A stretch of DNA of 64,000 bases from Lycocorax pyrrhopterus obiensis (GCA_014706295.1 JACSVZ010000016.1:4817168-4881167); one strand, 5' to 3'; positions 1 through 13,125 are shown, counted from the first letter of the stretch. Numbers and translations: made by a program. Notes: generated by a model from the letters alone, not told the origin.

Positions 1-3000
1 GGTACTCAAGAAGGCCAAGCAGCAGTTAAAACAGAAGAGAGCTCTGAACTTGGGAATTACGTTATCAAGTAATTGTTCATTTCTCTAAAAGGATTTCTGA
101 TCTTTGAAGTACTGGGGGAATGGAGATGGTTCTAGGGATGCTTGCAGTAGTGTTACTTTGACGTAGAAATACATTATAAAATCTTCTGTCCCATACACTG
201 CTGTATCTGTACTAATCCTGTTGGGTGGCATTTGTTTCAGACAGTGTTGCAATGTTTCATTTGTGAATGGATTTGTATGCAGGGTTCATGAAAGGGGAAA
301 AATTATTTGAAGATTTGCAGTTGTTTTGGGCTTTTTTAAAATCACAAGCTGCTAAAATCTCTTTATCCTCCTCTGCTTGTGTATTGCCTTTGTGTGTCCT
401 TAGTCAGGTCACACTGCCCAGTGAAATGCAGCTCTGAAAAGGGGCATTTGAAAAAAGTAGAGCTGTCCACCTTCTGGCCTTTCAAGTCTTTCTAAGCTCA
501 TATACTTCTGTAATTACTTAGTATGAGGGCTGCTTTGCTTCAGAATTAGCATTAAATAATAATGAATATTTGATCACTGGATGCTGTGAAATCCAGTGCC
601 TCGTTTGTGATGCTTTTGCAAGTACTTGTTAGTGTTTTTTCATCAGAACTCAAACTGCAGAATTTTCTCTGCATATTTCTTGCAGTGTGTAGAATGTCTC
701 TTCTGCTCTTGATTCCTCCAACTTTCCTGTCTCTGTGTTTTGGAAAGTTTTGTTATCTCGGCGTATCCCTGCAGACACTACCCTGATGGAGAGTATGTGT
801 AAGAGACAGGAGTAAATCTTCAGTCACTACACACTGGAAGTTATCTTTGTTGTAAGATAACAATTGGAAAATACAGTTCCTGAGAGTTAAATAGGCTATG
901 TCTGGTTAAGTCCCATAAACACAAAGTTTCCCATGCAGTATCCCGTGTTTCCTACTGGGACAACCTGCACTAGTTACCCCTCAAAGTAGTGTTGCAGCTT
1001 GCGAGATAATGCAGGGATTTTCTCCAAGCCTGTCTTCAGTTTCTTCAGCCTGACAAATGCAACTTCAGATGTGGACTTTTTGGCAAGAGGAAGGGCTGTT
1101 TGAAATACCTTCTCTGGATTGGGGTATAAGCATTTATCCTCACACTGCTATTTGTAATGCCTTGGGGCTAAAGACTTTAAACCATGCAGTGATTTTGAAA
1201 CCTTTTGCATCTGATTCATTGCTTCCCACAGCAGTCTTCACTGTGATTCTTCTTATCCCTTGCAGCATAGAATATTTGGAGAACATCCAGCAGCTTTTAA
1301 CAGCAATAGTGAAGAAGGTTCCATTAATTGCTGAAAAAAGTAAGCAGTAAATGAAAAGGCTTTGCTCTGTATTGTCAGTGTATCAACAGAATGCCTTGCA
1401 TACTCCGCAGCCGCAGAAGTTATTGAAAGGTGGTATGAAATGAAGCCATTCTCCTAGAGAGCTTACTCCAGGGGTTATTCTGAAGATGCTTAGAATTAGG
1501 TTCTTCCAGTAAAGTCAAATATGTTGTTAGCAATTAAAATCTTTCATCTGTTTTTTTCATTAGAAATAGATTGCATTTCTTCACATAATGGCTGCAAGTA
1601 GCTCTTCTTTTTCCTGGTTTGTCCTTAATGGATGTGCTTTTTTCTTTTCTTTTTTTAAATTTATCACTGGGGTTTCAGTGAGCTGGCAAATACAGTAACA
1701 TAGCTCAACACTGAAATGTGCTTGTTATTGGGGTTTTTGCCTTTTTTTTTAAACAAAAGGGGATAGTTTGCAGAGAAACATTTTAGTCTTCTGTGGTACT
1801 TTATTATTTCATTCCTCTTACTCATGTACATAACTGAAAATGTTTTGGCTTTCTCTGGTAACTAATGCACTTTGAACAAGTGGTCCTGGAGATTGGGTAG
1901 AGCAGACCCTCTCAAGCAGAGGCAGCAAAGCAGGAGTGAGAGGCACAGTAAAGCTTTCATCACATACAGCTCTTGTGCTTTTACCAGGAAGCCTTTTCAC
2001 TGTTGTTTCATTTTTATGTTGTAATTTGTTTGGAAAAAAAAAACAAAACAGTTTTCCAGAGGAAAAGACTTTGACTAGTAAGGCAGACTTGCAGGTCTAC
2101 AGAATAGAGTTTGCAGGGGGAAAAGAGGCTTAAAACAGCCCATAGCTACAGGTGTCTGTGTATATGACCAAGAGGGAAGCTGGTTTTGCATCCGAAAACC
2201 AGTGTCAGTCTCTCTTGGAGAGAGCACAGCATGTGTAAGAGTTAGTTGCAGTCACTGAGCCTGTGAGCATGAAATGCATTTCCCTTTTCCTCTTTGCTAA
2301 ATAACATCAAACCCAGAACTCATCTTACCTCACTTACTGAAAATTTAATAGAGTTTTTGATTTTGTGTTTTTTTAGGTGAGGATGTAAGCTCTTTTTGTG
2401 CCAGTTCAGTGGAACAGTATTACAGCTGGAATATTGGGAAGAGGAGGGCAGCTGAGGTAATTCTCTCATCCACTGTTTCATAAGCAGTCACTAGGAACAC
2501 AAGAAGGATTTCTGAATTATGGAACCTTCCTTGTTGTTGTCTGATTTGTTTTCTGAATAAATCTGTTATTTTAAATGGCAGCATTCCTTACTGCAAGGTG
2601 CACTGACTTGTGTTCAGACGATGATCCAGTTTATTGTTCACAGGCTTTCTCAAGCAGAAAGGATGCTGAAGGTCATTTTTCAGTTTATTTATAGTAAGAT
2701 GGTTTTTGAAGCATTTTAAAACTTTAATTTTTTTCAAAGGAGTAGTACTTTATCCTCATCTCTCCTCCGTGGCATGTTACAGTCAAGGGAATTTTACCCA
2801 ACATACTTTTATCTGTCTTTTTAGGGGATTGTGTCTGCTTTCTGTAGGATGAGAATTGAGGGATCTGACATAAGCAGTACTAGTGCTGGAATAGATTGTC
2901 AGTTCACCCAAGATAAATATTTCAGTTATCCTGGACCTTTTGTATTGTGGTTTCCCTCTATTTCTTCAAAGCTTTGCCATCTTGCTGTGAAGTTTTACAG

Positions 3001-6000
3001 GGAAGATGTTAACACTGAATTAGATCCTCTGCTGTTGCCAGCTTAAATGATCAAAGAGTTTAACCAAATTTGAAGAACATATTTTGCTCTAGTGGATTTC
3101 TTGCACTATGCTATCTTTGGTGTTACTTGGGAGATTAGACATTTCAAGTCAAGACTAATGTGACTAGGCCCCTGTAAATGTGTGTCCCTTTTCTTGAGAT
3201 TTTTTTTGGACGATAAAGTTTAAATGACCTGTCAGAAGTCACTCTGCCTTCTGAGAAAATCATGTTCCTTTTCTGTTTCCCTTGCAACCTGGATTATGGT
3301 TCTGGGCTGTAAGTAAGCTGACCATAAATGTTCTAGCCAGTGTAATGAACTTTCTCTTTGGTTGGTCACAGTGGCAACGAGCAATGACAGTGAGAAAGAT
3401 CCTACAAGAAATCATAGAGAAGCATCCCAGGTTTCACAATATCACCCCCCTGAAAACAAAGCACGTGGTGCACTGGTGTCGATGCCATGGCTACACTCCC
3501 CCTGACCCCGAGGCCTTGCGGAACGATGAGGACTCCATTGAGGATGTGCTGACACAGATAGACAGTGAGCCAGGTGAGTGTGGAGGGACAGGAAGCTCCT
3601 TTCTGCCAAAGGCACTGTTTATTAAATGCCTGTGTTCAAGCACATCTGGAGAAGGGGATTCTTACTTTCTTTGTTTTAACTTAATTCACTCCGGAGTAAC
3701 AAAACTTGGAGAGTTTTGTTGGGCAGGCCTACAAGTGGGGCTGTCCCTTGTCCCTATCAGTCCTGATGTTTTTCTGGGGCTTCTCTTGGTTTTTATTGTG
3801 CTTTGGGGCTCTTGGAGGCTCAGTGTGGATAAATCTCATGAAAGATGATTCTTGCTCCACAGTATAATAGTTTATAAGTGGATACACAAAGTAAGCGTAG
3901 GGAGTAATGACATTTCTGCCCTTGGGTAGGCTTAGCCTCTGTTAAGACTTACCATGCAAACAGAATGAATGAGTTCAGGTACAAAACAAAAAAAACCAAA
4001 CCTGGCAGTGGCAATGTGGAGCTCAGTGGGAGTTAATTTATCTCCAAAAGTGAGGTGAATTGGCTCGTGTGAAGCTTCATGCTTTGTATTACAGCTGCTA
4101 CATTATTCCACTAGCATAGCTCTAGGATCCCCACAGTTCATTTTAGTATGTATTAAAATCATGTCTTTAATTTCATCCATTCTTCACAGTTAAGCTCTCT
4201 TGTTTCACCTTCAGATAATCCCTTTCCAAAAGCTGAATATTCTTCTGTTCTGATCATTCAGGGATTTAAGGTATTTCACAGAAGTGTATGGAATTGATTA
4301 TACGTTGTAAAGTCTGGCCCTGCATTGCAGTTATTGAAGGTGGAAAGGAAGCCTGCATCTACCTTATAATATTTTTATTTAAATCACTGTATTTGTCTTT
4401 GAAGAGTAGAATCTGTTTACTGCATAGCTGTGCACTGAAGGTTTTACTGGCTTCATGCAGAGAAGAGGTTATCCTTCTGCCATTCCACTGTGAACCTGTC
4501 TTCTGATTTTTTCTTAAGAAGCATGATAATGCTCATCACAATGTAAAAGATGATTTAGCACTACATTGTGCCTACATAGTAAAAGCTCCACTTCTCTAAG
4601 CAAGTTGAAGAGCATCAGACTGATTTGCCAGTTGCCAAAAAGCTTAAAAAGCTTCTGTGAGAATGTTTGGGAGACTGACATAAGCCTGGTTTTGTATGAA
4701 ATGCAGCCTTCTTGATTGGTGTAGGAGCAGATGTGGGAGAGAACCATGAGTGTTATGAAGATATAATTAGAAGGCTCTCAATGACTGTTTGCATTTCTAT
4801 TCATCCTTATATTTGGTAGGCACTACAAAAATAACTTGCAATTACCTTAATTTCTTACCATATTTTGAGTGTGCATCTGTTTATAAACAGCTTTCCCTAA
4901 CCTATTATGTGTTTAATTGATTGCTTCTATTTCAGAATGCCCTTCATCTTACAGCAGTGGTGAGGAGCTGTGCCGAAAACTGGAGGAACTACAGCAATTT
5001 CTGAAACAAGAACCAGAACATGAAGAGGAAGTAGATATTCTCAACTTTAGCGAGCCATTAAAAATAAACATTAAGAAAGAACAGGAGGAGAAACAAGAAG
5101 AGATGAAGTTCTACATGGCTTCCTTGCCTGCGTCAGAGTTTGTGAGGGACACTGCTGAGAAGGTAATGAGTGAATCATAAAGCTAATTAGAACTGTTGTG
5201 AAGCTAGTTGTGGTCTTACATTTCTTTAGTTGCATTTCTTTCATCTATATAGGCCTCAGGACTTTTTAATGATTTTTTTTATAAATGCCCTGGAAAAACT
5301 GGACCTTCTGACACAAGACACGCAGCTACCAGTTCTGGCAGGGGAAAGGGAAGAGTGCCAGCTGAGAGCTCACTTCAGAGTAGTTGTTTTGCAGGGCTTA
5401 GTACAGAAAAATTATCTTGAAAGGCTAAAAGCAAGGATAAATGAGGGATGAGGAGCGCTAGCACTGAATTTTTCCTGTCCCATCATGCAGAAGATGTGGA
5501 CTTGTTGCTTGGACCAATGCTGTGTAACAGCACTTCCTGAAAAGGGATTGTGGTAAAACTTAGCAAATTTCTCTATTGCTTGGATATCTTCCTCCTATTC
5601 AGTTGAGGGCAAAAGAGAGGGAGGTCTTCTGTCACAGCAGCAGGAGAGAGAGAGGAGGCTGACTTGGCTTGTAGGAAAGAGTGCTTGCTGTTGTACCAGA
5701 GGAGACGGGAGCAGCAGGAGGGGTTTGCATGGAGCAGTTGTTGGAGAAAGAAAGGATCTCCGTCCCCACCTCACCTGCTGACACCAAGGGACAAAACTTT
5801 GGTTCTGCAGTGTATCCGGTCTCTTTCTACATAGGTGACAAAGGCATGGGCACAATGAGAGTGGAACTGAGGGATGAAACACTCTTTTGATGTGGAACTT
5901 CTGTGCCAGGAGTGCTGTTTAAAGTGGTTTCGGTGGCCATAGCTGGGTGCAGGAAAGATGATGAGTAGATGGATTGAAGTTATGTACAATTTTAAAATGG

Positions 6001-9000
6001 AGCTTCCATTCTCAACCCAAAGATACCCAGTGCAGCCTGGGTTTTGTGTGGACACTGAAACAAAAACTAAAACCTGCTTTTGTTTCTTCTGACTTTCAGA
6101 GGCATTTCTACAGGCTATGCTAGTTTTACCCAGATTTTTTTAAAATTAAGCCTGAGATTATACTGCTTGAAAGTTCTGTAGTGTCTACTTGCTTCTCTTT
6201 CAACTACCCTTTGTAATAGGGGTTTTTCCTGTTAATCCTATCTAATTGTAGTACAATGTGAGTTGTGTTATTTGATACACTAATTTTTTTTCTCCCTTGT
6301 ATTTTATAGATAGGGATTTCTTTTCAACCTGCTGAGGTACAAAAGAATGTTTATGCATCCGTAATAGAAGATATGATTTTAAAGGTAAGAAATTACTTCA
6401 CAAGAAGGGCTTGTCTGTAATTGTATTAACTCAGCAATTAGAAAAAAAGATGAAATATCTTTATTAATATGCAGTTATCAAATCAAAGTCTGTCTTTCTG
6501 CATTAATAGATAGACACGTAGCTGCCCAAAGAGGGTCATACACTTTTGTGTGGGTTTTCAGTTTTCTAACTGATTTGTTGGCTTGGACACAGAATAGTGA
6601 TTTGCAAATTCTCACCACCACTAAGATACTGACTCTTTCTGCAATTTTGAAAGTACTCCTTGCTTTGTCCTTCCCTTCAGAACTGGGGGGAGTCTTTCAG
6701 ATTGTGTAAGACTTGATATTTTTATAAAAGGTTAGCTGTATTTTCCTAAATACTGCTCAGTTACTTTGCCCAGGTTGTCTCTGCTGGGAGACTGCTGAAT
6801 TCCTATGGACAGTAAAATTCTGCAGTGTGTGAGAAACTGTTTCTCTATCATAATCACTTCTGGAAAAACAGAGAAATGGTTTTGCAACAAAATTTGAACA
6901 GCAGAGATCTGGAGTTCTTGGGTTTGGACTGAAGGCTAACACAGATTATTTCTAGCAGCACTCTGGTGCATTTCATGCCAAAGATGATTTTTGGGGTTGT
7001 TATACAGACTGTGGCTTATCAGAAGATGAGTTTTACAAAAGCTAATTGATTCCAGGTGGCACATGCACTCATGTGCGTTCCTGTGCTGTGCTCCCTGTTA
7101 CTGACTGCAGTTGAACTCTGATACAGATACATCCATTTGTAGACGCAGATTGTAGCCATCAGGTTGCTCCATTATAATTGTAGTTATGCCAGCTTTCCTC
7201 ACTGAACGTTCCAGAAACCTTTCCTCTGGTCTTGATACAGCACAGAAAGCCAAGAGCCTTAATTAGCTTTTGACTGAACCTTGGTTAAGCCAAGTGTTGG
7301 GCATATGGCTGCCCGGGCTGGGACGTTTCTGTGAGGGTGTCTTGACACAAGCCTGGTGACCACAGGGAGTGGGCTGGGATGCAGGTACTGGCTCCCAGGA
7401 GAATATCTGCAGTCTGCCATGTACAAAACCAGCTCTGATGTGTGAGAGGAAGGGTCCTGAAATGCTCTTGGAAGCACAGGCTCTGGAACGTTGGATCCAC
7501 CCTGCTGGGCACATACTGCTCTGCAGGTCTGGAGGGAAACCGGGCTGGGCAGTTGCAGCCTGAGCTCTGTGCATCTCTGAGTCTCTTTCTGTTAAATAAA
7601 TTCATGTCTTAAGTAATAAAACTCACTTGGGTGTCTTGAACTGCCCTGTGCTGATCGACTGAGGATTGAAGCAAGCCAAGATTTCAGCTGTTCTTACACT
7701 GCCACTTGAGCAAATAGCAAATTCCTTTGTTGTTTTCGTCATGCTGTCTCCTAATGCTGTCTCTTGTCTCAGGCCACTGAACAGCTGATGAGTGATATCC
7801 TACGGCAAGCGCTTGCTGTGGCGTACCAGACAGCTCCTCACAACAGGTACAGCAGCAGGGCTCCCCTGCCACCACTTAACACCCGCACTAAAGGCTTCAA
7901 TGGCTTCGGGAATTTAGTCAGGCTTTGTGTGGCTCAGACCACGAGAGTGAGGGAATTTATGGACTATACTCTGAGAAGACGCAAGCCTTAAGAGGGGGTT
8001 TGTCATTTTTTGGCTCCCTAGTGGGAAAGGATGGGAACATAAACATTAAAAACCAAGGCAGGATTCTCTGGTGTTGCCATGCCTCAGAGGCAGGTGACCT
8101 GTTTCTACAGAGCCACACTGGAAGGACTTGCTCACTCTTGTCCATCTCAGGTTACTGTGTAGACAACTTAGCCATGGCCTGCCAGAACTTAAACAACCTA
8201 ATAATCTCTTTATTTTACTGATACACCCTTTTCTGCCTCAGATGCTGAGTAATTTTTATAGAATCATAAAATGATTTGGATTGGAAGGGACCTTAAAGAT
8301 CATTTTGTTCCACCCCTTGCCATGTGCAGGACACCTTCCACTATCCCAGGTTGCTCCAAGCCCCATCCCACCTGGCCTTAAACAGTTCCAGGGATGGGGC
8401 AGCCACAGCATCTCTGGGCAACCTGTCCAGTGCCTCACCACCCTCAACAATAAAGATTTTTTTTTCATATCTAATGATTAGGCCACATTTTGATTTCTGT
8501 TCAGCAGCATGATTTGGGATAGCTTAAATTGATTTAAAAAACCCAAACACTATGAGAAAATGCTCAGTTTAAATATTCACTTGTATGCAATATATAAACA
8601 TTTGCATAATATATAAAAAAGTATGTATACATGTTATATGTAGAAGTACATACACAACAACTGTGCTATACAAGTTCAAGAATTCATACTTTAGTACTTG
8701 CTTTTCCTGTGCCAGTGCCCAAGAGGTTTCCCCCAGTTATTTGAGTGGCTTTTTTTGTGCTGTGATATTTTAATGCTTTCCCTGTATTGTTCTAACACCT
8801 GCTCTTACATCCTTTTTTTGCTTTGATTGTCATTTTTGCTTTCTCCCCCTCCTCCTCCCATTGGTAAATTTATTGACTTGCTGCTTTATGGACATGTGGT
8901 TTTTTGTGTATTATAATAGCATCTCCGATGCGTTCCCTGCAGGACTCCAAGAGAGATCACAGTGATGAATATTCACAAAGCCATCTGTAATATTCCCTTT

Positions 9001-9051
9001 CTTGACTTCCTCACAAACAAACATATGAAGATACTAAATGAGGAGCAATGA
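1..9051 (+). CDS. YEATS2: YEATS2, C-terminal part (last 8 coding exons)
   Basis: YEATS2 is the histone-acyl-lysine reader and scaffold subunit of the ATAC acetyltransferase complex in the nucleus. The YEATS domain itself lies upstream of this window. Visible coding exons are 1-68 (entered in mid-exon), 1266-1339, 2377-2456, 3372-3573, 4936-5162, 6310-6384, 7773-7846 and 8943-9051. Every junction is GT-AG and phases agree, so the exons join into 303 codons with one stop (TGA 9049-9051). I recognise the family from segments such as WQRAMTVRKILQEIIEKHP, VVHWCRCHGYTPPDPEALR, and the end segment EITVMNIHKAICNIPFLDF. The acidic stretch around 5000-5100 (EQEEKQEEMKF) precedes the C-terminal helical, histone-fold-like part. 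The human protein is about 1,420 residues, so roughly the last fifth is here. No frame breaks are seen. The neighbour MAP6D1 on the opposite strand matches the mammalian gene order. Confidence 0.95.
3372..3573 (+). CDS. YEATS2: YEATS2 exon with conserved HWCRCHGYTPP segment
   Basis: This 202-nt exon encodes 67 codons plus one base. Its acceptor follows ...TTGGTCACAG and its donor is G|gtgagt. It carries the WQRAMTVRKILQEI and HVVHWCRCHGYTP segments, the most recognisable block of the YEATS2 C-terminal half. The frame stays open on both sides into the introns, so a longer open reading frame (3282-3848) is an artefact of intron read-through. The Cys/His pair in HWCRCHG suggests possible metal coordination; that is only inference. 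Confidence 0.95.
4936..5162 (+). CDS. YEATS2: YEATS2 exon, acidic/coiled segment and start of histone-fold-like region
   Basis: This exon has 227 nt between TTCAG and |gtaatg. The encoded protein is Glu/Lys rich (LCRKLEELQQFLKQEPEHEE), reads as a charged helix, and then enters KFYMASLPASEFVRDTAEK, the beginning of the C-terminal fold that continues through the next three exons. Confidence 0.95.
6310..9051 (+). CDS. YEATS2: YEATS2 last three exons, histone-fold-like C-terminus
   Basis: Exons 6310-6384, 7773-7846 and 8943-9051 together encode the segments GISFQPAEVQKNVYASVIED, ATEQLMSDILRQALAVAY and PREITVMNIHKAICNIPFLD, ending NEEQ. The helical spacing resembles a histone fold. In the human ATAC complex this end of YEATS2 has been reported to pair with NC2-beta; the assignment here is by family knowledge. 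The last intron (7847-8942) contains a CR1 fragment. Confidence 0.93.
8258..8485 (-). repeat. CR1 LINE 3' fragment in YEATS2 last intron
   Basis: The + strand begins ATAGAATCATAAAATGATTT and continues with TTGGAAGGGACCTTAAAGAT and the usual GGGATGGGGCAGCCACAGC stretch. This is the reverse complement of the 3' end of avian CR1 elements. The copy is 5'-truncated, as most CR1 copies are. It is intronic and antisense to YEATS2. Confidence 0.9.
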
Positions 9052-10384
9052 AATAGAACAGAGAAGATGCTACAGGAAAGGTGGATTTATGACTGAAGTT
9101 GGGTGACAAATCCAGTATTTCTGTAGGACACTATTACATACATTTATAACATTGGGCTACTAGATTGTTACCTCCAATTAAAGATGCACCTTAATGCAAC
9201 AAAACGATGCTCTGTTCCAAATCAAGTTGTTAAATGTCAGTGTTTACTTGGTAAGTGTATGTTCAGTGGCTGAACAAACATTGTCAGTTTGCATCGAGTT
9301 GCTAGCTGTGAGAGACTCCACAGGCCTGGTCCCTCTGAGACAGCTCTGCTGGTGAGACTGAACCAGTTTTTAAGATGAGAAATGTTGTTTTTTAATGCAG
9401 TCTACATACGAGTTGGTTTCTCCATGCAGTGAGCAGGGCACTTGCTTTGGCACTCTGAATATGAGAAAAGTCAAATGCAGCTCTTAAAGGTCTTAAAGCT
9501 CATTTGGAGTAGATGGGTAGGTGTGGATTTGGGGGAGCAGAAGGCTGATGGCTGCAGCAAATTTGGCCATTCTTGCCTGAGCATGATGTACATGACTGAG
9601 AACACAGCTGGGTAGGCCTGTCAGTAGCTTACTCAGCTAAGTGTCACCTAACCAAATTCCTTGCCTCTCAAGAGGTGTCAGATGCCACCTTTCTTAGTCA
9701 CCTTGGAAAGGGTAAACTGGCACAGCCTCAAGCAAGATGAAAAAAACCCTAATGAGGCTTGGTAAGATTTGACTGACCACTTGTGCTGCATGGGAAAGGA
9801 GAGGAACAAAGATGATATTCAGGGTTTGTGGGCTTGGGCTGGCTGAAATGCTTTGCTTGCCCAGCGAGTGCCTCCCCAGGCTGTCAGACGGTTTGAAGAG
9901 TGCTGGAGGACACATGACCAGCTGTGTTGTACAAGTCTTAATGTAGCAGCGTTCACCAAGTATCAGCCTAAACTGTGAAGTGCTGTGGGAGCAGCACTGC
10001 TTTGGCTTAAGTTCTGTTCAACACAGAGAGGCCTGGTAGGATTGAAAAATCAAAGATTTGCTGCTTGTGGGGAGATCCTCTGATGTCTTGACTGCAGGAA
10101 GAAGTTCTGCTACTAACCCCAGCACTTACCTGTCTCAGGAACACCACTGGTGAGGGAGACATGTCTGCAGCCGGGCTATCAACACCTTGCTGAAGAAAGC
10201 TTCGTTGACAACATCCTGACCACCCCACATCCACCACCCCTTTGTCCTGCCCCATGGGTGCTTGCTGGTAGTGTGAATAAGCCATTGTGAAGTTGGTGGG
10301 ACTCCTGTGGGACTGTCATGCTTTCGGCATGCTTGTTTTGTCTGGCAGTGCTGTCATGGGTGAAGCATGGGCCAAACAGCCAGA

Positions 10385-10570
10385 ACCTCCAGTGCGCTGA
10401 TCTCAGCTGGGTCTCTGATCTGCTGCATGGCCTTTGATTTAATCACTCTGTGCCTCAGTTTCCCCATCTCTGAGCATGGGGAGCAGGATACCTACCTCAT
10501 AGGGGTGTACTGAGGCCTCGCTCTTGTTGGTGCCGTGCTTTGACAATACAAAGCCTTTTATAAACATTAA
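10385..10570 (+). repeat. MIR-type SINE (ancient amniote core-SINE)
   Basis: The stretch reads ...GGCCTTTGATTTAATCACTCTGTGCCTCAGTTTCCCCATC..., then GGGGAGCAGGATACCTACCTCATAGGG. This follows the MIR core/3' consensus, whose CTCTGTGCCTCAGTTTCCTC and TACCTACCTCATAGGG blocks are unmistakable. MIRs are very old and usually badly decayed in birds; here the central block is well kept. Confidence 0.75.
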
Positions 10571-11344
10571 ACTACAGTTATCTTTCTTGGCCTGGGGTGG
10601 GAGCAGAATGTTATCTTTTGGTGCTTTTTTGGAGCTAGAAGACAGGTGATCGTAACTACAGTAGTGTGCTGGAACTGTGAAAAATGCTTCAGTTAGAGGG
10701 TGGTTTCAAACTTGGAAGGAGAGTAGCGTAGGTTTGATGCAGCTGTTAAACTGAAGAAAGCACTATGTACCTCAGATGGGATGCCACCTGTCTTCTCCAC
10801 CTTAAATAAAACTAGGGTCTGCAGGAAAGCCCCTCTCAGTTCATCACAGCTAACAGGGAGCTGCAGTTCTGTTGGAATATAAGAGTGGCAGAACCTGACT
10901 CCTGAATCTTGGAAATGGGACCAATGGATGAAATCCAAACAGCATTCAGAGAAGGACTTAAATGCCCCCTAGGAAGGACATTACAGATGCTCTGGATTCA
11001 AAAGCTAATCCTGGATTGTTCGGGTGAGCTGAGTACAGGATTGCCTGCGAAAGGAAAGGGCACAGCTTAGCCCTGACATTATCAGCGGAGGTCAGTGTGA
11101 CGGAGTTGAGCAGAAGTGATTATGTTTCAGCTCAGTTGTTGAGTTGGGAGGAATCCAGGTAGCTGGGGAACTGCAGGCCCCATGCTTTGTAGGCTCTAGT
11201 GAACTTGGGGTCTGTACTGCTTTCAGGCATCCCTGTACACAGCTTTTATGAAAGAGAAGGGCATTTTCAAGATCCCTTTCACTATCATGACAGCCTGCAG
11301 GTTCTGTGGGAACAGCCTTTTGGGCAAACTCAGTCGTGCTATGA

Positions 11345-11851
11345 TCTGCAGTGACCTCGAGTACTGTGTTTTGGGTGCCACAATATAAAAAAAGACATTA
11401 AGCTATGGGAGAGCATCCAGAGGAGGGCCACAAGGATAGGGAAGAGTCTGGGGGGGAAGCCGCATGAGGAGTGGCTGAGGTCACTTGGTCTGTTCAGCCT
11501 GGAGGATACTGAGGGGAGACCTCATTGTGGTCTCCAGCATCCTCCTGAGGGGCAGGTACCAGTCTCCTCACTGTCTTGACCAGTGACAGGACCTAAGGGG
11601 ATGGCATGAAGCTGAGTTAGAGGAGGCGTAGGTTGAGTATCCAGAAAAAGTTCTCCACCCAGAGGGTGGTTGGGTACTGGAACAGGCTCCCCAGGGCAGT
11701 GGGTACAGCACCAAACCTGTCTGAGTTCAAGAAGCGTTTGGACAACGCTCTCAGACAGATGGTGTGACTTGGGGTGACCTGTGCAGGGTCAAGAGTTGGA
11801 CTCAGTGATCCTTGTGGGTCCCTTCCAACTCAGCATGTTCTGTGATTCTAT
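11345..11851 (+). repeat. CR1 LINE fragment
   Basis: Sense orientation. It runs from GAGTACTGTGTTTTGGGTGC (end of the reverse-transcriptase ORF in CR1) through AAAGACATTAAGCTATGGGA to the 3' tail GGTCCCTTCCAACTCAGCATG...TGTGATTCTA. The remnant of ORF2 is broken. It lies between the YEATS2 stop and its distal poly(A) signal. Confidence 0.9.
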
Positions 11852-12526
11852 ACACATGCATTTCCAGCCCCTGTCTCTTGCAGGCTTTATTTCTGGGATT
11901 CTGTAACACCCAGAGCAGCTTTTGAGGATGCAGGAGTTTGTCTTTGGGCATCTGTTTGCAAATTGTGGCTTCTTTGCCTGTGTCCTGCTTTTCTGTGAGG
12001 AATGGAGTTTCAGAAAAAGTCCTGAACCTGGCCCTCGAGCAGGCAGGTACAGACCCCTCGTTCTTAATGGGGTTCTTGTAGTGGAGATCTATTGCTACAT
12101 TTCTGAGCAACCACAGGTTATTCTCCTAGGAGATGCTATATTATTAGTATATGAAGTTTACTGAAGAAAAATAAACTGTTAAAAGCAGATAGAAAATGAC
12201 ACATTTGTTTAGTTCTTCAGATGTAGGAAACGTTTGCAACAAGTTCTTTGCATTTTGAATAGTGGTGGGAGAAAAATTTGTTGGTGAGAAGTTCCTGTGG
12301 GAATTACTTGGAGATAAGTTAGAGGTTGTGGAATTTCACACATCCGTTCTGGTGTTTGTGGAATGCTACAGGTGCGGTGTGTTGAAATGTTACGGTATAT
12401 TTCTCTGGCTTTTTGAAGAGTTAAAGATCTCTTTACAAATATTGCCCCTATTTGTAATGCTGAGTGTTTAAATCCTTCATGTTATCTGTATTATACTGTA
12501 TAATTGTGTAATATACGTATGTTTAC

Positions 12527-12532
12527 AATAAA
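12527..12532 (+). terminator. Candidate distal poly(A) signal of YEATS2
   Basis: This is a canonical AATAAA in an AT-rich context, followed within 10-20 bases by T-rich and GT-rich sequence (TTCTTTTATTAGCTGTGC). It is the last good signal on + before the CR1 and minisatellite spacer and the opposing MAP6D1 transcript. Confidence 0.4.
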
Positions 12533-12948
12533 TTCTTTTATTAGCTGTGCTAGGATTGTCTTGACTGTCACCTGTCACTCAAAGTTTCTCCAGATCCACT
12601 GATATTTTTGTGCTCTGTGTATTCAGAATGTTGTAGTTAGTTCTGGATAAGAATTGGCAGTTGAGGAATTGATCTGAAGGAAAAGGTAATTTTTCCCTTT
12701 TCTAGTTATTTTAAAAAGCTCCTGGCTTTGGAAGCTGGGGGAAGGGAAGCCAGGAGCTGAGCTCCTCCAACCTTTCATCTTTCAGAGCAGCCTGTTTAAA
12801 TAGCAAGTCATTGGTTTGTGTGGAAGACTTTTGAAAAGCAAGGTGGGTTGAGGTTGGCCAGCTGCCAGACACCCACCCAGCTGCTCTCACTCCCCCCTTC
12901 AGAACTCGGGAGACAGTAACATGTCTCATGTGGGTCAGGATAACGTAC

Positions 12949-13125
12949 CACAGAATCACTGTTTGGAAAACACCTCTAAGGTCATCAAGTCCAATAGTTA
13001 TCCCAGCACTGCCAAGCCCACCGTTAACCACGTCCACAAGTGCCACATCTACATGTCTTTTAAATCCTGTCACAGATGGGGACGCCACCACTGCCCTGGG
13101 CACATCAAGGCAGTCTGTAGACAAA
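12949..13125 (-). repeat. CR1 LINE 3' fragment
   Basis: The + strand reads CACAGAATCACTGTTTGGAA followed by ACACCTCTAAGGTCATCAAG and GGGGACGCCACCACTGCCCT. This is the reverse complement of a CR1 3' end of the type with the AGACCTCTAAGATCATCAAG block. It is diverged and 5'-truncated. Confidence 0.85.

Larger units (their letters stand above)
9052..12545 (+). other. YEATS2: Probable YEATS2 3' UTR and flank
   Basis: No coding exon is visible after the YEATS2 stop. Candidate poly(A) signals on + are ATTAAA at 9177-9182, AATAAA at 12170-12175 and AATAAA at 12527-12532. The last is followed by a T-rich stretch and looks the best. If the distal signal is used, the 3' UTR is about 3.5 kb and contains a MIR-like SINE and a CR1 fragment. 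Which end is used cannot be decided from sequence. Confidence 0.4.

Noticed and set aside
3282..3848. 188-codon continuous frame around a YEATS2 exon
   Set aside because: Only 3372-3573 is exon; the sides are intron, marked by CAG| and |gtgagt and by loss of family similarity.
7253..7620. Cluster of overlapping frames on both strands in a YEATS2 intron
   Set aside because: No splice-consistent exon and no recognisable motif; the neighbouring YEATS2 exons join in phase without it.
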